Below, in pieces: positions 26,267 to 34,670 of a DNA stretch of 35,154 nucleotides; position 1 is the stretch's first letter; every line of letters starts with the position of its first letter. The stretch spans positions 1 through 35,154 of the forward strand of contig JACDGE010000018.1 in NCBI GenBank assembly GCA_013815465.1. Reading direction: 5' to 3'. Made by a program: the position numbers and the translations under genes. A model generated the notes under the pieces. It had not been told where the DNA came from. It did no database searches and saw only the letters and a program-made list of their open reading frames with translations. Origin of the DNA: Alphaproteobacteria bacterium (GTDB taxonomy: Bacteria; Pseudomonadota; Alphaproteobacteria; UBA9655).

Positions 26267-27445
26267 TCAAAAACTCTCTGGCGCCGGGCTCAAAGGTCTA
26301 AACCCTGAGGATGTTACTTCAAGAATGGCAAGAGCTCTTTCATTTAAACCTACAGGGGTTAGGCGAAAAAGACCCTCAATTCCCGAAAATCCTTCAGAAT
26401 AGGTAAGATTTTGTAACGCGTAACCCCTATCAGCTAAACTTATCGCAAGAGCTGTGGCATCGAATGCAAGGGAGGCAATACGGGGGGGTATCGTGCCGTA
26501 GGCTTTTTTAAAGCGAGTTTCAAAGTTCTGGCGTTCTTGAGGAAGTGGCGCTGCAAAAAACCCGCCCCCTAGACCTGCGGCTGCATGTTGAAGGGTTTCA
26601 GGCGAATCCCACTGGCCACTTCCTAAAATTTTCAGAGGGAGAAGAGGGGGCAGCAGGCGCAGGAGATGGACAAGATTCTCTCCTCCTTCAGGGATGACGA
26701 GGGCATCAAGTCCTTTTGTTTTATAGAATGCTATCTCTTCTAAAAGACGAGCATTACCTGGGTTGCCTTCCAAGAGATCCCCTTTTGTATAATGGGTGAT
26801 TCCTAAAAGCTGAATATCTCCCTGGGACTCTAGGCGTTTTAAGGTATGGTCAATGAGCTGTCCGTATTGATCATCAGGGGTGACGGCGGCAATTTTTGAA
26901 AGCCCCCTTTCTTTTGCGAAACGAATAACCCGCTCAATTTGTTGGGGAGGCAAGAATCCTAAAACAAATGCCCTTTTATCAGCTACATTTTGATCAGTGG
27001 AAAATGAAATGAGGCTTACATTTCGGACGTGGAGTAAAGGTTTAACGGCCTCCACTTCGCTTGCAAAGATGGGCCCTAATAAAAGTTCGGCCCCCTCATC
27101 AAGTGCCTTGAGAGCAGCCATGTGGGCGCCTTGGGCCGTGTCTTGCGGTAAAAGTGTCACAGAAGAAGACCCCGTTTCAAAAAGGGCCATCTCCGCGGCT
27201 TGGAGCATTTCCTTTCCTAACTTTTCGTTGGGGCCGCTTAAAGGTAACAAAAGTCCAATCTTATGAGAGGGGGGCGCTGAAGGGGTTGGCATGGCTTTTG
27301 GTTTGGGTGATAAAGGAGGCAATGGTTTTTCTTTTGGAGACGCAGGGTAGGGGGGCGCTGTCGTTTCCGGCGCCTGTCTTTGGCCGCAAGAGGTGAGACT
27401 TATGAGGAGGATGCCCCACATTAAAAAATTTAGTGCTCTTGTCAT
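26267..27445 (-). CDS. LpoA-like penicillin-binding protein activator (lipoprotein)
   Basis: 392 residues from the ATG at 27445, with GGAG nine bases upstream; a TTG seven codons earlier is less likely. The N-terminus is a lipoprotein signal with lipobox LTSC (Cys20), so the protein should be lipidated. A Pro-rich linker (about 24-60) precedes a periplasmic-binding-protein-like domain (IGLLLPLSGPNEKLGKEML; later LLLGPIFASEVEAV and AAVTPDDQYGQLI). This is the C-terminal domain type of LpoA (YraM), which activates PBP1A; the N-terminal TPR domain of enterobacterial LpoA is absent. Divergence from rsmI-yraN-BON lipoprotein repeats the E. coli order and supports the call. An ABC-type amino-acid receptor is the alternative. 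Confidence 0.85.
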   Translation of the reverse strand: MTRALNFLMWGILLISLTSCGQRQAPETTAPPYPASPKEKPLPPLSPKPKAMPTPSAPPSHKIGLLLPLSGPNEKLGKEMLQAAEMALFETGSSSVTLLPQDTAQGAHMAALKALDEGAELLLGPIFASEVEAVKPLLHVRNVSLISFSTDQNVADKRAFVLGFLPPQQIERVIRFAKERGLSKIAAVTPDDQYGQLIDHTLKRLESQGDIQLLGITHYTKGDLLEGNPGNARLLEEIAFYKTKGLDALVIPEGGENLVHLLRLLPPLLPLKILGSGQWDSPETLQHAAAGLGGGFFAAPLPQERQNFETRFKKAYGTIPPRIASLAFDATALAISLADRGYALQNLTYSEGFSGIEGLFRLTPVGLNERALAILEVTSSGFRPLSPAPESF

Positions 27446-27864
27446 GGGCGGGGTCTCCGTGTTCAAATGATTTATACCCTTCGCCTTTCAAGCTTCGGGG
27501 GTGTTGACCTTCGGGATTCGCTCTTGGTCACGTATAAGAATACGCTCCTCGAGCTCACCACTCGGTCGCCTACCCGAATTCTTGAAATCCTGAGGTATAA
27601 AAGGCATAATACGCTTTTCTCTAACATGAGTAAATAGATGCTAACAGCGTTCATCAGTTTCTATAATTTTGTACATCCCCCATGGGTGTCATCCCCGCGA
27701 AGGCGGGGACCCAGGATTATTTATGATCAACTAACCCAGTTTTTTTTGTTCTTAGTTTCTTGTCGTAAAAAGTTATTTAATATCAACAGTTCCTGGGTCC
27801 CCGCCTTCGCGGGGATGACGCCCGTGGGGGACATGAAGGCAAACTGATGGAAAATAAAAAATAA
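27446..27864. other. 419-bp divergent intergenic region with palindromic repeat
   Basis: It separates the LpoA-like gene (minus) from rsmI (plus). The right half is a family B palindromic repeat ending 31 bases before the rsmI ATG, so the rsmI promoter must lie within or on either side of the repeat, or upstream of it. The left part (27446-27670) holds no convincing gene. Confidence 0.5.
27674..27834. repeat. Palindromic repeat, family B, long version (about 160 bp)
   Basis: The arm at 27688-27717 is repeated in inverse orientation at 27791-27820 with 29 of 30 bases matching. The similarity continues outward on both sides (CATCCCCCATGGG versus CCCGTGGGGGACATG), giving arms of about 45 bases around a 70-bp centre. 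The largest and best-preserved copy in the window. Confidence 0.9.
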
Positions 27865-28698
27865 ATGCTGTATCTCGTCGCAACCCCCATTGGGAATTTA
27901 ATGGATATCACTTTAAGAGCCCTATCTGTGCTAAAGGAAGTGGACGTCATTGCTTGTGAAGATAAGCGGGTTTCATCAAAACTCCTGAGCCACTATGGTA
28001 TTTCCAAGCCCCTTCTCTCTTATCATGACCATAATGCAGATCAGATGCGGCCCCGTCTTCTGGATCTTTTACGCCAACAAAAAAAAGTAGCCTACATAAC
28101 TGATGGGGGGATGCCTCTCATTTCTGATCCGGGCTTTAAGCTTGTTCGTGAGTGTCAACAAGAGAAGCTAGAATATACGGTTATTCCCGGACCCTCTGCG
28201 CCTCTTATGGCGCTTTGTCTTTCAGGGCTTGCGCCAGACCGATTTCTATTTTGTGGTTTTTTACCGTCCAAGACAGACGCCCGCAAAACAGCTCTCCAAG
28301 AGATTAAACACATCCCTGCAACCCTCGTGTTTTTTGAGTCTCCTAAAAGGGTTGTTGCTTTCTTACAAGATGCGCTAGACGTTTTCGGTAATCGGGAAGG
28401 GGCGGTTTGCCGAGAGATGACCAAAATGTTTGAAGACGTGCAAAAAAATTCACTTGGTTTCTTAATAAACCATTATGAATCTCATGCACCCCGAGGAGAA
28501 GTGGTTGTGGTCATTGAAGGCAGTTCTTTAGAGCCTACGTTGGATAAGGAAGAACTTGAGGTATTATTAAAAAAAGCCCTTGAAAACCATTCTCTAAAGC
28601 AAGCCGTCGATATGGTTTCAAAGGCTTTTGGGTTATCAAAAAGGGAGGTTTATCAACATGCGCTCCAGCTTAAATCTGAAAAAACGGGCTTACTTTAA
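27865..28698 (+). CDS. rsmI: 16S rRNA 2'-O-ribose C1402 methyltransferase RsmI
   Basis: 277 residues; E. coli RsmI has 286. It is a tetrapyrrole-methylase-fold enzyme that uses SAM to methylate C1402 of 16S rRNA. Signatures: LYLVATPIGNLMDITLRAL at the N-terminus, VDVIACEDKRVSSKLL, the DGGMPLISDPG loop, and VIPGPSAPLMAL with FLFCGFLPSK. The last 41 bases overlap the start of yraN, so the two are translated from one message. The ATG is only weakly supported by an upstream site, and a palindromic repeat ends 31 bases before it. Confidence 0.95.
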   Translation: MLYLVATPIGNLMDITLRALSVLKEVDVIACEDKRVSSKLLSHYGISKPLLSYHDHNADQMRPRLLDLLRQQKKVAYITDGGMPLISDPGFKLVRECQQEKLEYTVIPGPSAPLMALCLSGLAPDRFLFCGFLPSKTDARKTALQEIKHIPATLVFFESPKRVVAFLQDALDVFGNREGAVCREMTKMFEDVQKNSLGFLINHYESHAPRGEVVVVIEGSSLEPTLDKEELEVLLKKALENHSLKQAVDMVSKAFGLSKREVYQHALQLKSEKTGLL

Positions 28699-29023
28699 GG
28701 GCAAGAGAGCGGAGTGGATTGCTGCTCGTTATTTGCAGCTTAAGGGGTATGAAATCCTTGAAAAACGTTTTAAAACCCCTTTGGGGGAAATCGATCTTCT
28801 GGCTCGTAAAGGCACAACTCTGGTTGCGATTGAAGTGAAAGCACGAAAGACCAGGGAACAAGCTGTGATGGCGTTAACTTCCTTGCAAAAAAGGCGGATT
28901 GAAAAAGCTCTTTTGTTTTATCTAAGCGGTAAAACGTCTTGCCTTAATTTACGTTTTGATGTCATTTTAATTTCGCCCTGGAGATGGCCTTACCATATTC
29001 GAGGGGCCTGGATTACTCAATAA
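28658..29023 (+). CDS. yraN: UPF0102 (YraN) endonuclease-like protein
   Basis: 121 residues from the ATG at 28658, which has AAGGGAGG upstream; earlier start codons in frame are poor. The core is GEIDLLARKGTTLVAIEVK, the Asp/Glu-x-Lys pattern of restriction-endonuclease-like folds, preceded by GKRAEWIAARYLQLKGYEIL. YraN proteins are cytoplasmic and their function is unsettled, perhaps related to Holliday-junction resolvases. It overlaps rsmI by 41 bases and is followed directly by the BON lipoprotein gene. The order rsmI, yraN, BON lipoprotein is the conserved one, but diaA, present between the last two in E. coli, is absent. Confidence 0.93.
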   Translation: MRSSLNLKKRAYFKGKRAEWIAARYLQLKGYEILEKRFKTPLGEIDLLARKGTTLVAIEVKARKTREQAVMALTSLQKRRIEKALLFYLSGKTSCLNLRFDVILISPWRWPYHIRGAWITQ

Positions 29024-29035
29024 ATGGAGATTACG

Positions 29036-29605
29036 ATGTTGAATAGAAATACGATCTATCTTGCCCTGCCTCTTCTACTTTCTGGCTGTGCAGCTCCTCT
29101 TGTGGGGGGCATTGGAGCCATTGGGTTGAGCGCTGTTGAAGATCGCGGAATTAGCGGCGTTGCAAGTGATCAGACGCTGCGGGTGAAACTAAATTATGAG
29201 CTTTCTAATGAATTAGAAGATTTTTCGGGTATTGAGCTCACAATTTATAAGGGACGCGTGCTCTTTACAGGTGTGGCAGCGAGTGAAAGAATCAAAATTC
29301 ATGCGGTCCAACTTGCACAAAATGTTGTGGGTGTGAAAGAGATCATCGATCGGATGAATGTAAAAGGTGCAGATGGTTTTTCTGAGTATGCACGGGATGC
29401 GTGGATGACCACAAAGCTTAAAGGAATATTGTATACCGATGAAGACATCATTGCTCCTAACTACCTGGTGAAGACCTTTGACAAGATCATTTATATTTTT
29501 GGGACGGCTCAAACGAAAGAGGAAATGGACGCCGTCATGAGTTACGCGTTTGATGTTACTGGGGTTAGAAATGTGGTGAATCTGATGGAATTGCGGAAGC
29601 AGTAA
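29036..29605 (+). CDS. BON-domain outer-membrane lipoprotein (DolP/YraP-like)
   Basis: 189 residues from an ATG at 29036 with TGGAG six bases upstream; an in-frame ATG at 29024 overlaps that site and is less likely. The lipobox LLSGC places the lipidated Cys at 18. Two BON domains follow: about 45-112 (LRVKLNYELSNELE to VGVKEIIDRM) and about 120-189 (AWMTTKLKGILYTDE to TGVRNVVNLMEL). E. coli DolP, 191 residues, has the same two-domain plan and supports outer-membrane integrity. Co-transcription with rsmI and yraN is likely (12 bases apart). Confidence 0.9.
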   Translation: MLNRNTIYLALPLLLSGCAAPLVGGIGAIGLSAVEDRGISGVASDQTLRVKLNYELSNELEDFSGIELTIYKGRVLFTGVAASERIKIHAVQLAQNVVGVKEIIDRMNVKGADGFSEYARDAWMTTKLKGILYTDEDIIAPNYLVKTFDKIIYIFGTAQTKEEMDAVMSYAFDVTGVRNVVNLMELRKQ

Positions 29606-29641
29606 GCAGCGTTTAATAATTAGGGGGCAGTTAGGGGGACG

Positions 29642-29668
29642 AGGCCCCTCCCTTTAAGGGGGGAGCCT
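29642..29668 (+). terminator. GC-rich hairpin after the BON lipoprotein gene
   Basis: AGGCCCCTCCCTT (29642-29654) and AAGGGGGGAGCCT (29656-29668) pair with at most two defects. It is about 37 bases past the stop codon and followed by an A/T-rich stretch without a long T run. It probably separates the rsmI-yraN-BON transcript from comM. Confidence 0.45.
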
Positions 29669-29753
29669 TATAAAATATAAAAACCATTGAAACGGATTTA
29701 CAATAGTCATCAAAACAGAATAAACTCTTTCTCAACAACAGGGGAGGAAGAAA

Positions 29754-31268
29754 ATGTTCTCACGGCTCAATACGGTTTCTTTTCAAGGCGTTGACGTCAT
29801 CACCATTGATGTTCAAGTGCAGATTTCCTCCGGTATGCCCGGGTTCATGGTTGTAGGATTACCCGATAAGGCTGTGGGAGAGTCGAGAGAACGGGTGAGG
29901 TCAGCTTTCCATGCCATGGGGCTTTCCCTCCCTTATCGCAGAATTACGGTTAATCTGGCCCCTGCAGATGTGCAAAAGGAGGGAAGCCACTATGATCTCC
30001 CCATTGCTTTAGGCCTTTTAGCCGTCCTTGGGGTGATCCCATCCGATGTTTTATCCGAGTATGTGGCATTAGGCGAATTAGCCTTAGACAGTCGCTTAGC
30101 GCCCATTTCAGGGGTATTACCTGCAGCACTCCATGCAGCAAGCTTGAATAAAGGACTTATTTGTCCAAAAGCCTGTGGGAGTGAAGCCGCTTGGGCAGGG
30201 GACATCAATGTGCTTGCGGCCGAAAACCTGCTTTCTTTGATTAATCACTTCAAAGGCATTCAAATTTTAAGCCCTCCTGAAGCTCGGATGGAAGAAGAAA
30301 CGGTCCAAAAAATTGTTGATTTGAGGGACGTTAAAGGACAAGAAACGGCCAAACGAGCTCTTGAGATCACCGCATCGGGCGGGCACAATTTATTGATGGT
30401 AGGCCCCCCAGGTGCTGGGAAATCCATGTTGGCGGCGCGTCTTGCTGGGATTCTGCCGCCTCTAACCCCGTCAGAGGCTCTGGAAGTCACTATGATTCAC
30501 AGTTTAGCAGGCCAGCTCAATGAGGGAAAACTCTTGCGCACCCGTCCGTTCCGTGATCCCCACCATTCAGCTTCCATGCCCGCACTTGTAGGGGGCGGGC
30601 TTCGCGCCAAGCCGGGTGAAATTTCCCTTGCTCATAATGGGGTCTTGTTTTTAGATGAGCTGCCTGAATTTGCCCGGCCAACTCTTGAGGCCCTCCGTCA
30701 GCCTTTGGAATCGGGGAAAGCTGTTGTTTCCAGAGCCAATGCTCATTTCACCTATCCCGCTCGGGTTCAGCTTATAGCGGCCATGAATCCCTGTCGATGT
30801 GGCTATCTGTCCGACCCCAGTCGCTCTTGTGCTCGTGCACCTAAATGTGCTCTCGATTATCAATCCAAAATTTCCGGACCTCTCTTTGACCGCATTGATT
30901 TACATGTGGAATTACCAGAAATTTCAGCGGCTGATCTCACAACCCCTGCAACGGGGGAATATAGTTCGCTGGTTGCAGACCGGGTTAAGAGAGCCCGAGA
31001 GGTTCAAGAACAACGATACAGTGCTCTTGGTGTTACTATTCGCTTGAATGCCCATGCGGATGGAGAGCCCTTAGATGGGATTGCAGCACCGGATGAAGAA
31101 GGACAGGCCTTGCTAAAACAAGCTACAGAAAAATTTAAGCTTTCTGCCCGAGGCTATCGGCGTGTATTGCGCGTTGCGCGAACCACGGCGGATATGACAG
31201 GCTCCGAAAGTGTTTTAGCGACGCATATTGCAGAGGCCCTCAGTTACCGACGGATTTATTTCGGGTAG
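29754..31268 (+). CDS. comM: ComM/YifB-family Mg-chelatase-like AAA+ ATPase
   Basis: 504 residues. The N-terminal ChlI-like domain ([34 protein letters not shown]) is followed by the AAA+ core with Walker A GPPGAGKS at 217-224 and Walker [13 protein letters not shown] four-Cys cluster lies in [16 protein letters not shown] and PKC. The C-terminal domain contains [18 protein letters not shown]. ComM is a hexameric helicase that promotes branch migration during natural transformation; YifB is the E. coli relative. Whether this organism is competent is not shown here. GGGGAGG lies before the ATG. Confidence 0.94.
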   Translation: MFSRLNTVSFQGVDVITIDVQVQISSGMPGFMVVGLPDKAVGESRERVRSAFHAMGLSLPYRRITVNLAPADVQKEGSHYDLPIALGLLAVLGVIPSDVLSEYVALGELALDSRLAPISGVLPAALHAASLNKGLICPKACGSEAAWAGDINVLAAENLLSLINHFKGIQILSPPEARMEEETVQKIVDLRDVKGQETAKRALEITASGGHNLLMVGPPGAGKSMLAARLAGILPPLTPSEALEVTMIHSLAGQLNEGKLLRTRPFRDPHHSASMPALVGGGLRAKPGEISLAHNGVLFLDELPEFARPTLEALRQPLESGKAVVSRANAHFTYPARVQLIAAMNPCRCGYLSDPSRSCARAPKCALDYQSKISGPLFDRIDLHVELPEISAADLTTPATGEYSSLVADRVKRAREVQEQRYSALGVTIRLNAHADGEPLDGIAAPDEEGQALLKQATEKFKLSARGYRRVLRVARTTADMTGSESVLATHIAEALSYRRIYFG

Positions 31269-31353
31269 GGTTCTTAAAACAATCCTAGACAACAGACAGG
31301 AAAGGTTCTATAAATTTCCTATATTGTTTATTCAAAAAGCGAGAGATATAGCC

Positions 31354-31578
31354 ATGAAGAAAGAAATTCATCCAGATTATCATGAAATTAATGTCGTTAT
31401 GACCGATGGCGTCGAGTTTAAGACCAGGTCAACGTGGGGAAAAGCTGGGGATACAATGCGTTTAGATATTGATCCTACATCTCATCCCGCTTGGACGGGG
31501 GTTCATCGTCTTCTTGATACAGCAGGTCAGCTTGCGAAATTCAAGGGTCGCTTCAAAGATTTTGATATTAAGGTATAA
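31354..31578 (+). CDS. rpmE: 50S ribosomal protein bL31 (zinc-free type)
   Basis: 74 residues from the ATG at 31354; the longer frame to 31228 has no family sequence. [35 protein letters not shown] and SHPAWTG are classic bL31. The CxxC zinc pair of the C+ form is absent (VVMTDG stands where it would be), so this is the C- variant usual in Alphaproteobacteria. It is transcribed after comM, about 85 bases apart. A compact GC hairpin at 31623-31639 may end the transcript. Confidence 0.96.
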   Translation: MKKEIHPDYHEINVVMTDGVEFKTRSTWGKAGDTMRLDIDPTSHPAWTGVHRLLDTAGQLAKFKGRFKDFDIKV

Positions 31579-31622
31579 GTGTAGTAACGCTTTCTGTAAG
31601 GTTGCGGCTATTGGATTGCTTT

Positions 31623-31641
31623 CCCCCGCCTTCGCGGGGGT
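31623..31641. repeat. Solo arm of palindromic repeat family B
   Basis: CCCCCGCCTTCGCGGGGGT is the core of the family B arm without a partner nearby. By itself it folds into a strong seven-pair hairpin 45 bases after rpmE and could serve as its terminator. Confidence 0.7.
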
Positions 31642-31769
31642 CGAAATGAAGAAGCCGCGGTCTTACTCAACACATTCTTGGATCCAATTCCTCTTCAAAT
31701 TATTCAGTAGACGATTGCTCCCCCAACCATTCTTCAATTAGTTAATAAAAACGTGCAGAGAGGAGCGGA

Positions 31770-32192
31770 TCAGTAAATGTTTGTAGACTCGTCTTTTGGA
31801 TCCTCTTGAATGCATTGCCAGAATGCAATGGGCGCCCCCGTTGGGCCGGTAATAACTATAAAACGGCCCTTATTAGCCACCGTTGTTACGGGCACAATGA
31901 CATCTGCCCCTAATGCCTTTGCTTTTTCAAGGGTTTCTTCCACATCTTCAACAGAAATATAGCTCATCCAATGGGGAGGTATCTGGTCAACTTTGTCTTT
32001 TGGTGTTTGGAACATCCCACCCATCCTTTTATCCCCAGACATAAACATCGTATAAGTCATATCTCCCATATCATGGTCTTGGCTAGTCCAGCCGAGTAAT
32101 TCAGTATAGAAGGCTTGTGCCTTTTTTGTGTCCGGTGTCATTAATTCATTCCAGCAAAATTCTCCAGATTGTGGTGTGGTAGTCGTGCTCAT
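31770..32192 (-). CDS. VOC-family (glyoxalase-like) protein
   Basis: 140 residues. It starts with GEFCWNELMTPDTKKAQAFY, the first beta-alpha unit of a vicinal-oxygen-chelate fold, and the second unit is seen in WMSYISVEDVEETLEKAKALG. The C-terminal GPTGAPIAFWQ is typical of the 27-kDa antigen/CFP30B group. Members bind a metal or small ligand; some detoxify, others have no known activity. It is a single gene on the minus strand between two plus-strand units. GGGAG lies upstream of the ATG. Confidence 0.88.
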   Translation of the reverse strand: MSTTTTPQSGEFCWNELMTPDTKKAQAFYTELLGWTSQDHDMGDMTYTMFMSGDKRMGGMFQTPKDKVDQIPPHWMSYISVEDVEETLEKAKALGADVIVPVTTVANKGRFIVITGPTGAPIAFWQCIQEDPKDESTNIY

Positions 32193-32595
32193 AAATGAAT
32201 CTCCCTTGTTATCAATGACTTACAGATGATTTGTTTGTCATGCTTATCCGAGCTTACATTTAACAGTCTACAGATCTTTTTGAGAGAGAGCAATTTTTTT
32301 AGCTTTAATTGCCTATCTGGCGGAAGAGGTTACGCCCATCAGCTTCATTTATTAGATCTCTTGGGAAACATAGGATGATATAGATTGGGTCTATAAAATT
32401 AGATCCTGGCTCACGGCCGGGATGACAGCGCCGGAGTTTTTTATCTCTATAATCAAGAGATTGTAGAATGTAAAAACAATGTTTGTTGTGGAGCTTTTAC
32501 GCTCTCAATCGGTCAACTCGGCTTTGAGCCGGGATCCCATTCTCATTTTCAAAGAAGTCTATTTAATTTTAAAGAATTTTTGTAAAAAGTTAGAA

Positions 32596-32624
32596 TTGCC
32601 TTGGTCTACATATTAGAGTATAGC
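32596..32624 (+). promoter_or_regulatory. Putative sigma70 promoter of the ABC transporter gene
   Basis: TTGCCT (32596-32601) and TATAGC (32619-32624) are spaced by 17 bases. Four of six bases match at each box. The -10 box lies in the left arm of the dyad at 32615-32643. The ATG is about 100 bases downstream, leaving a leader of roughly 90 bases. Confidence 0.45.
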
Positions 32625-32686
32625 TAAAGTATCGTTATACTCTTTGCCTTGGTTGTTACGGGTTATGTCAAAATACTTTAGTTGAC
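32615..32686 (+). promoter_or_regulatory. Overlapping inverted repeats at the ABC-transporter promoter and leader
   Basis: Three dyads interlock. AGAGTATA (32615-32622) pairs with TATACTCT (32636-32643). CTAAAGTAT (32624-32632) pairs with ATACTTTAG (32673-32681). GTCAA (32667-32671) pairs with TTGAC (32682-32686), flanked by GGGT/ACCC. The first covers the -10 box like a repressor operator. The second and third cannot form together, as expected for a switching leader RNA. Function is inferred from layout only. Confidence 0.4.
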
Positions 32687-32722
32687 CCGAGAGACTAAAT
32701 ACCTGCTCTAGGAAACAGAAGA

Positions 32723-34513
32723 ATGACAAAAGATATTTCTACAAAACAAGTGTTTTCATTTATCTACAAGACGGTCCGTCCTTTTTTATGGGGTATTTTT
32801 GTCATGGTTTTCGTGGCCGTCATGTGGGCAATTATTTTGTCTGTGCGATCTTATACTCTTAAAATCTTGCTCAACCGTGTTACGGATGATACCACCCCTG
32901 ATCTGTTTGCCTACTTAATGGGGCCGGCTCTTGTCTATCTTTTAATCTCTTTTCTCTACCCGACGATTTTTCGAATTCATGGATATTTTGTGGGGATAAA
33001 AATGATTCCTCAATTAAGGCGAAAGATTGGCGAGTCCACCTATGAACTTTTGTTGAAACAAAGTCATTCCTATTATCAGCATCAATTTTCTGGCAGTCTT
33101 GCCAATAAAATAAATGATTTAGTCGCTGGTATCCCTAGTATTCTAGAAAGCATTATTGATCGGTTTTTAGGAAGCGGTCTGGCTCTAGCCATTGCCATTT
33201 TCACCTTATGGCAAGTGAATATAAAATTTGGGCTTATCATGCTTATCTGGGCCGTTCTTTTTATGGGGGGGGCCTTTTTCTTATCGAAGCGTATTGTGGA
33301 GCTATCCGATAAATGGTCAGAATGGGGGTCCACCAATACTGGAAAAGTTGTTGATGCTCTCTCCAATATTCTATCTATTCGGTTGTTTGCTCGAGAAACC
33401 GCAGAGACACACTTTCTTCAGACCACCCTTGGCGCTGCAGTTAAGGCAGAACAAAAGCTCGAATGGTCTTATTTTTGGTTGTGGTTTAGCTATGGTTATT
33501 CTTTTTTCCTTGTTTTAAGCCTCAATCTATATTTCTTGATTAAGGGCCGAGCGGAGGGGTGGATTACAGTGGGTGATTTTGCTCTCGTTCTCACCCTTAA
33601 TATTGCCATTGTTGATTTTTTTTGGAGGCTGACCCAAGAATTCTCCCAATTTTCTAAATCTCTGGGGAAGATTAAGCAAGCGTTGAGAACGATTATGGTC
33701 ACGCCAGAAATTCAAGACAAAGCAAATGCCCTCTCACTTGTTGTGTCGAAAGGCGAGATCGTGTTTGATCATGTCCAATTTCAGTACAAAGGTTCAGAAC
33801 CACTCTTTTACAATAAATCCGTCCGCATCAAGTCTGGCCAAAAAGTGGGACTTGTCGGGTATTCAGGAAGTGGAAAGACCACGTTCGTGAATCTGATTTT
33901 GCGCCTCTACGATGTAACATCTGGCCATATCCTAATTGATGACCAAGACATTCAAAACATCACACAAAATTCGTTACATGAAGCCATTGGAATGATTCCT
34001 CAAGACCCCACTCTTTTTCACCGATCCCTGCTGGAAAACATTCGTTATGGGCGTTTGAGTGCCAACGACGCGGAAGTCATAGAAGCTGCCAAACGAGCTC
34101 ATACCCATGAATTTATCACCCAACTTCCTCAAGCTTACGATTCACTGGTGGGGGAGCGCGGCGTTAAGCTTTCAGGCGGTCAACGTCAACGCATTGCGAT
34201 TGCACGGGTTATTCTCAAAAATGCCCCCATCTTGATCTTAGATGAAGCCACGAGTCAGCTGGATTCGGTGACCGAAAGCTTTATTCAAGAATCCTTGTGG
34301 GACGTGATGCAGGACAAAACCACAATTGTCATTGCTCACCGTCTTTCCACTCTTCTTCACATGGATCGTATCCTTGTGTTTGATCGGGGAAAGATCGTAG
34401 AAGATGGCACTCACCAGGAACTTTTGGGCAAGGGGGGGCTCTATAAAACCTTGTGGGATGCTCAAGTCGGTGGTTTCTTGCCCGATGATGTCCCGGGGCT
34501 AATCATTAGATAA
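32723..34513 (+). CDS. ABC transporter, fused permease and ATPase (type I exporter half)
   Basis: 596 residues. The N-terminal six-helix ABC membrane domain spans about 15-325 and the nucleotide-binding domain about 345-580. Motifs are complete: Walker A GYSGSGKT at 379-386, Q-loop in MIPQDPTLF, signature LSGGQ at 483-487, Walker B ILILDE at 503-508, and the H-loop His539 in VIAHRLS. It should work as a homodimer or with a partner half-transporter; no partner is encoded next to it. The substrate (lipid, drug or peptide) cannot be told. The gene follows a leader with overlapping inverted repeats, so its expression is probably controlled. Confidence 0.93.
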   Translation: MTKDISTKQVFSFIYKTVRPFLWGIFVMVFVAVMWAIILSVRSYTLKILLNRVTDDTTPDLFAYLMGPALVYLLISFLYPTIFRIHGYFVGIKMIPQLRRKIGESTYELLLKQSHSYYQHQFSGSLANKINDLVAGIPSILESIIDRFLGSGLALAIAIFTLWQVNIKFGLIMLIWAVLFMGGAFFLSKRIVELSDKWSEWGSTNTGKVVDALSNILSIRLFARETAETHFLQTTLGAAVKAEQKLEWSYFWLWFSYGYSFFLVLSLNLYFLIKGRAEGWITVGDFALVLTLNIAIVDFFWRLTQEFSQFSKSLGKIKQALRTIMVTPEIQDKANALSLVVSKGEIVFDHVQFQYKGSEPLFYNKSVRIKSGQKVGLVGYSGSGKTTFVNLILRLYDVTSGHILIDDQDIQNITQNSLHEAIGMIPQDPTLFHRSLLENIRYGRLSANDAEVIEAAKRAHTHEFITQLPQAYDSLVGERGVKLSGGQRQRIAIARVILKNAPILILDEATSQLDSVTESFIQESLWDVMQDKTTIVIAHRLSTLLHMDRILVFDRGKIVEDGTHQELLGKGGLYKTLWDAQVGGFLPDDVPGLIIR

Positions 34514-34670
34514 AATATTTATTGCGTTTTCTGGAGCTTAGGTTGTAGGATGTCAGGTATGAGAGAACCAAAATGCTTAATTAAAAGGGAATGTGTCATA
34601 ATTTAAATTTTTTCTTTTGAAAAAATAAATAATTAAATAATATTAGGTAACACAGGGAGTAAAAACTTCC

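Larger units (their letters stand above)
32193..32722. other. 530-bp intergenic region with degenerate repeat copies and the ABC-transporter promoter
   Basis: Two degenerate palindromic-repeat arms are seen: one near 32402-32426 (ending GCCGGGATGAC) and one near 32518-32537 (CGGCTTTGAGCCGGGATCC). They point outward rather than toward each other, so they do not form one hairpin. The last 130 bases hold the promoter and structured leader of the ABC transporter. No gene is seen. Confidence 0.5.

Noticed and set aside
26145-26402. 85-codon plus-strand frame
   Set aside because: Begins in the palindromic repeat and runs antisense into the LpoA-like gene.
27638-27847. 69-codon plus-strand frame before rsmI
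   Set aside because: Mostly the long palindromic repeat; no conserved protein sequence.
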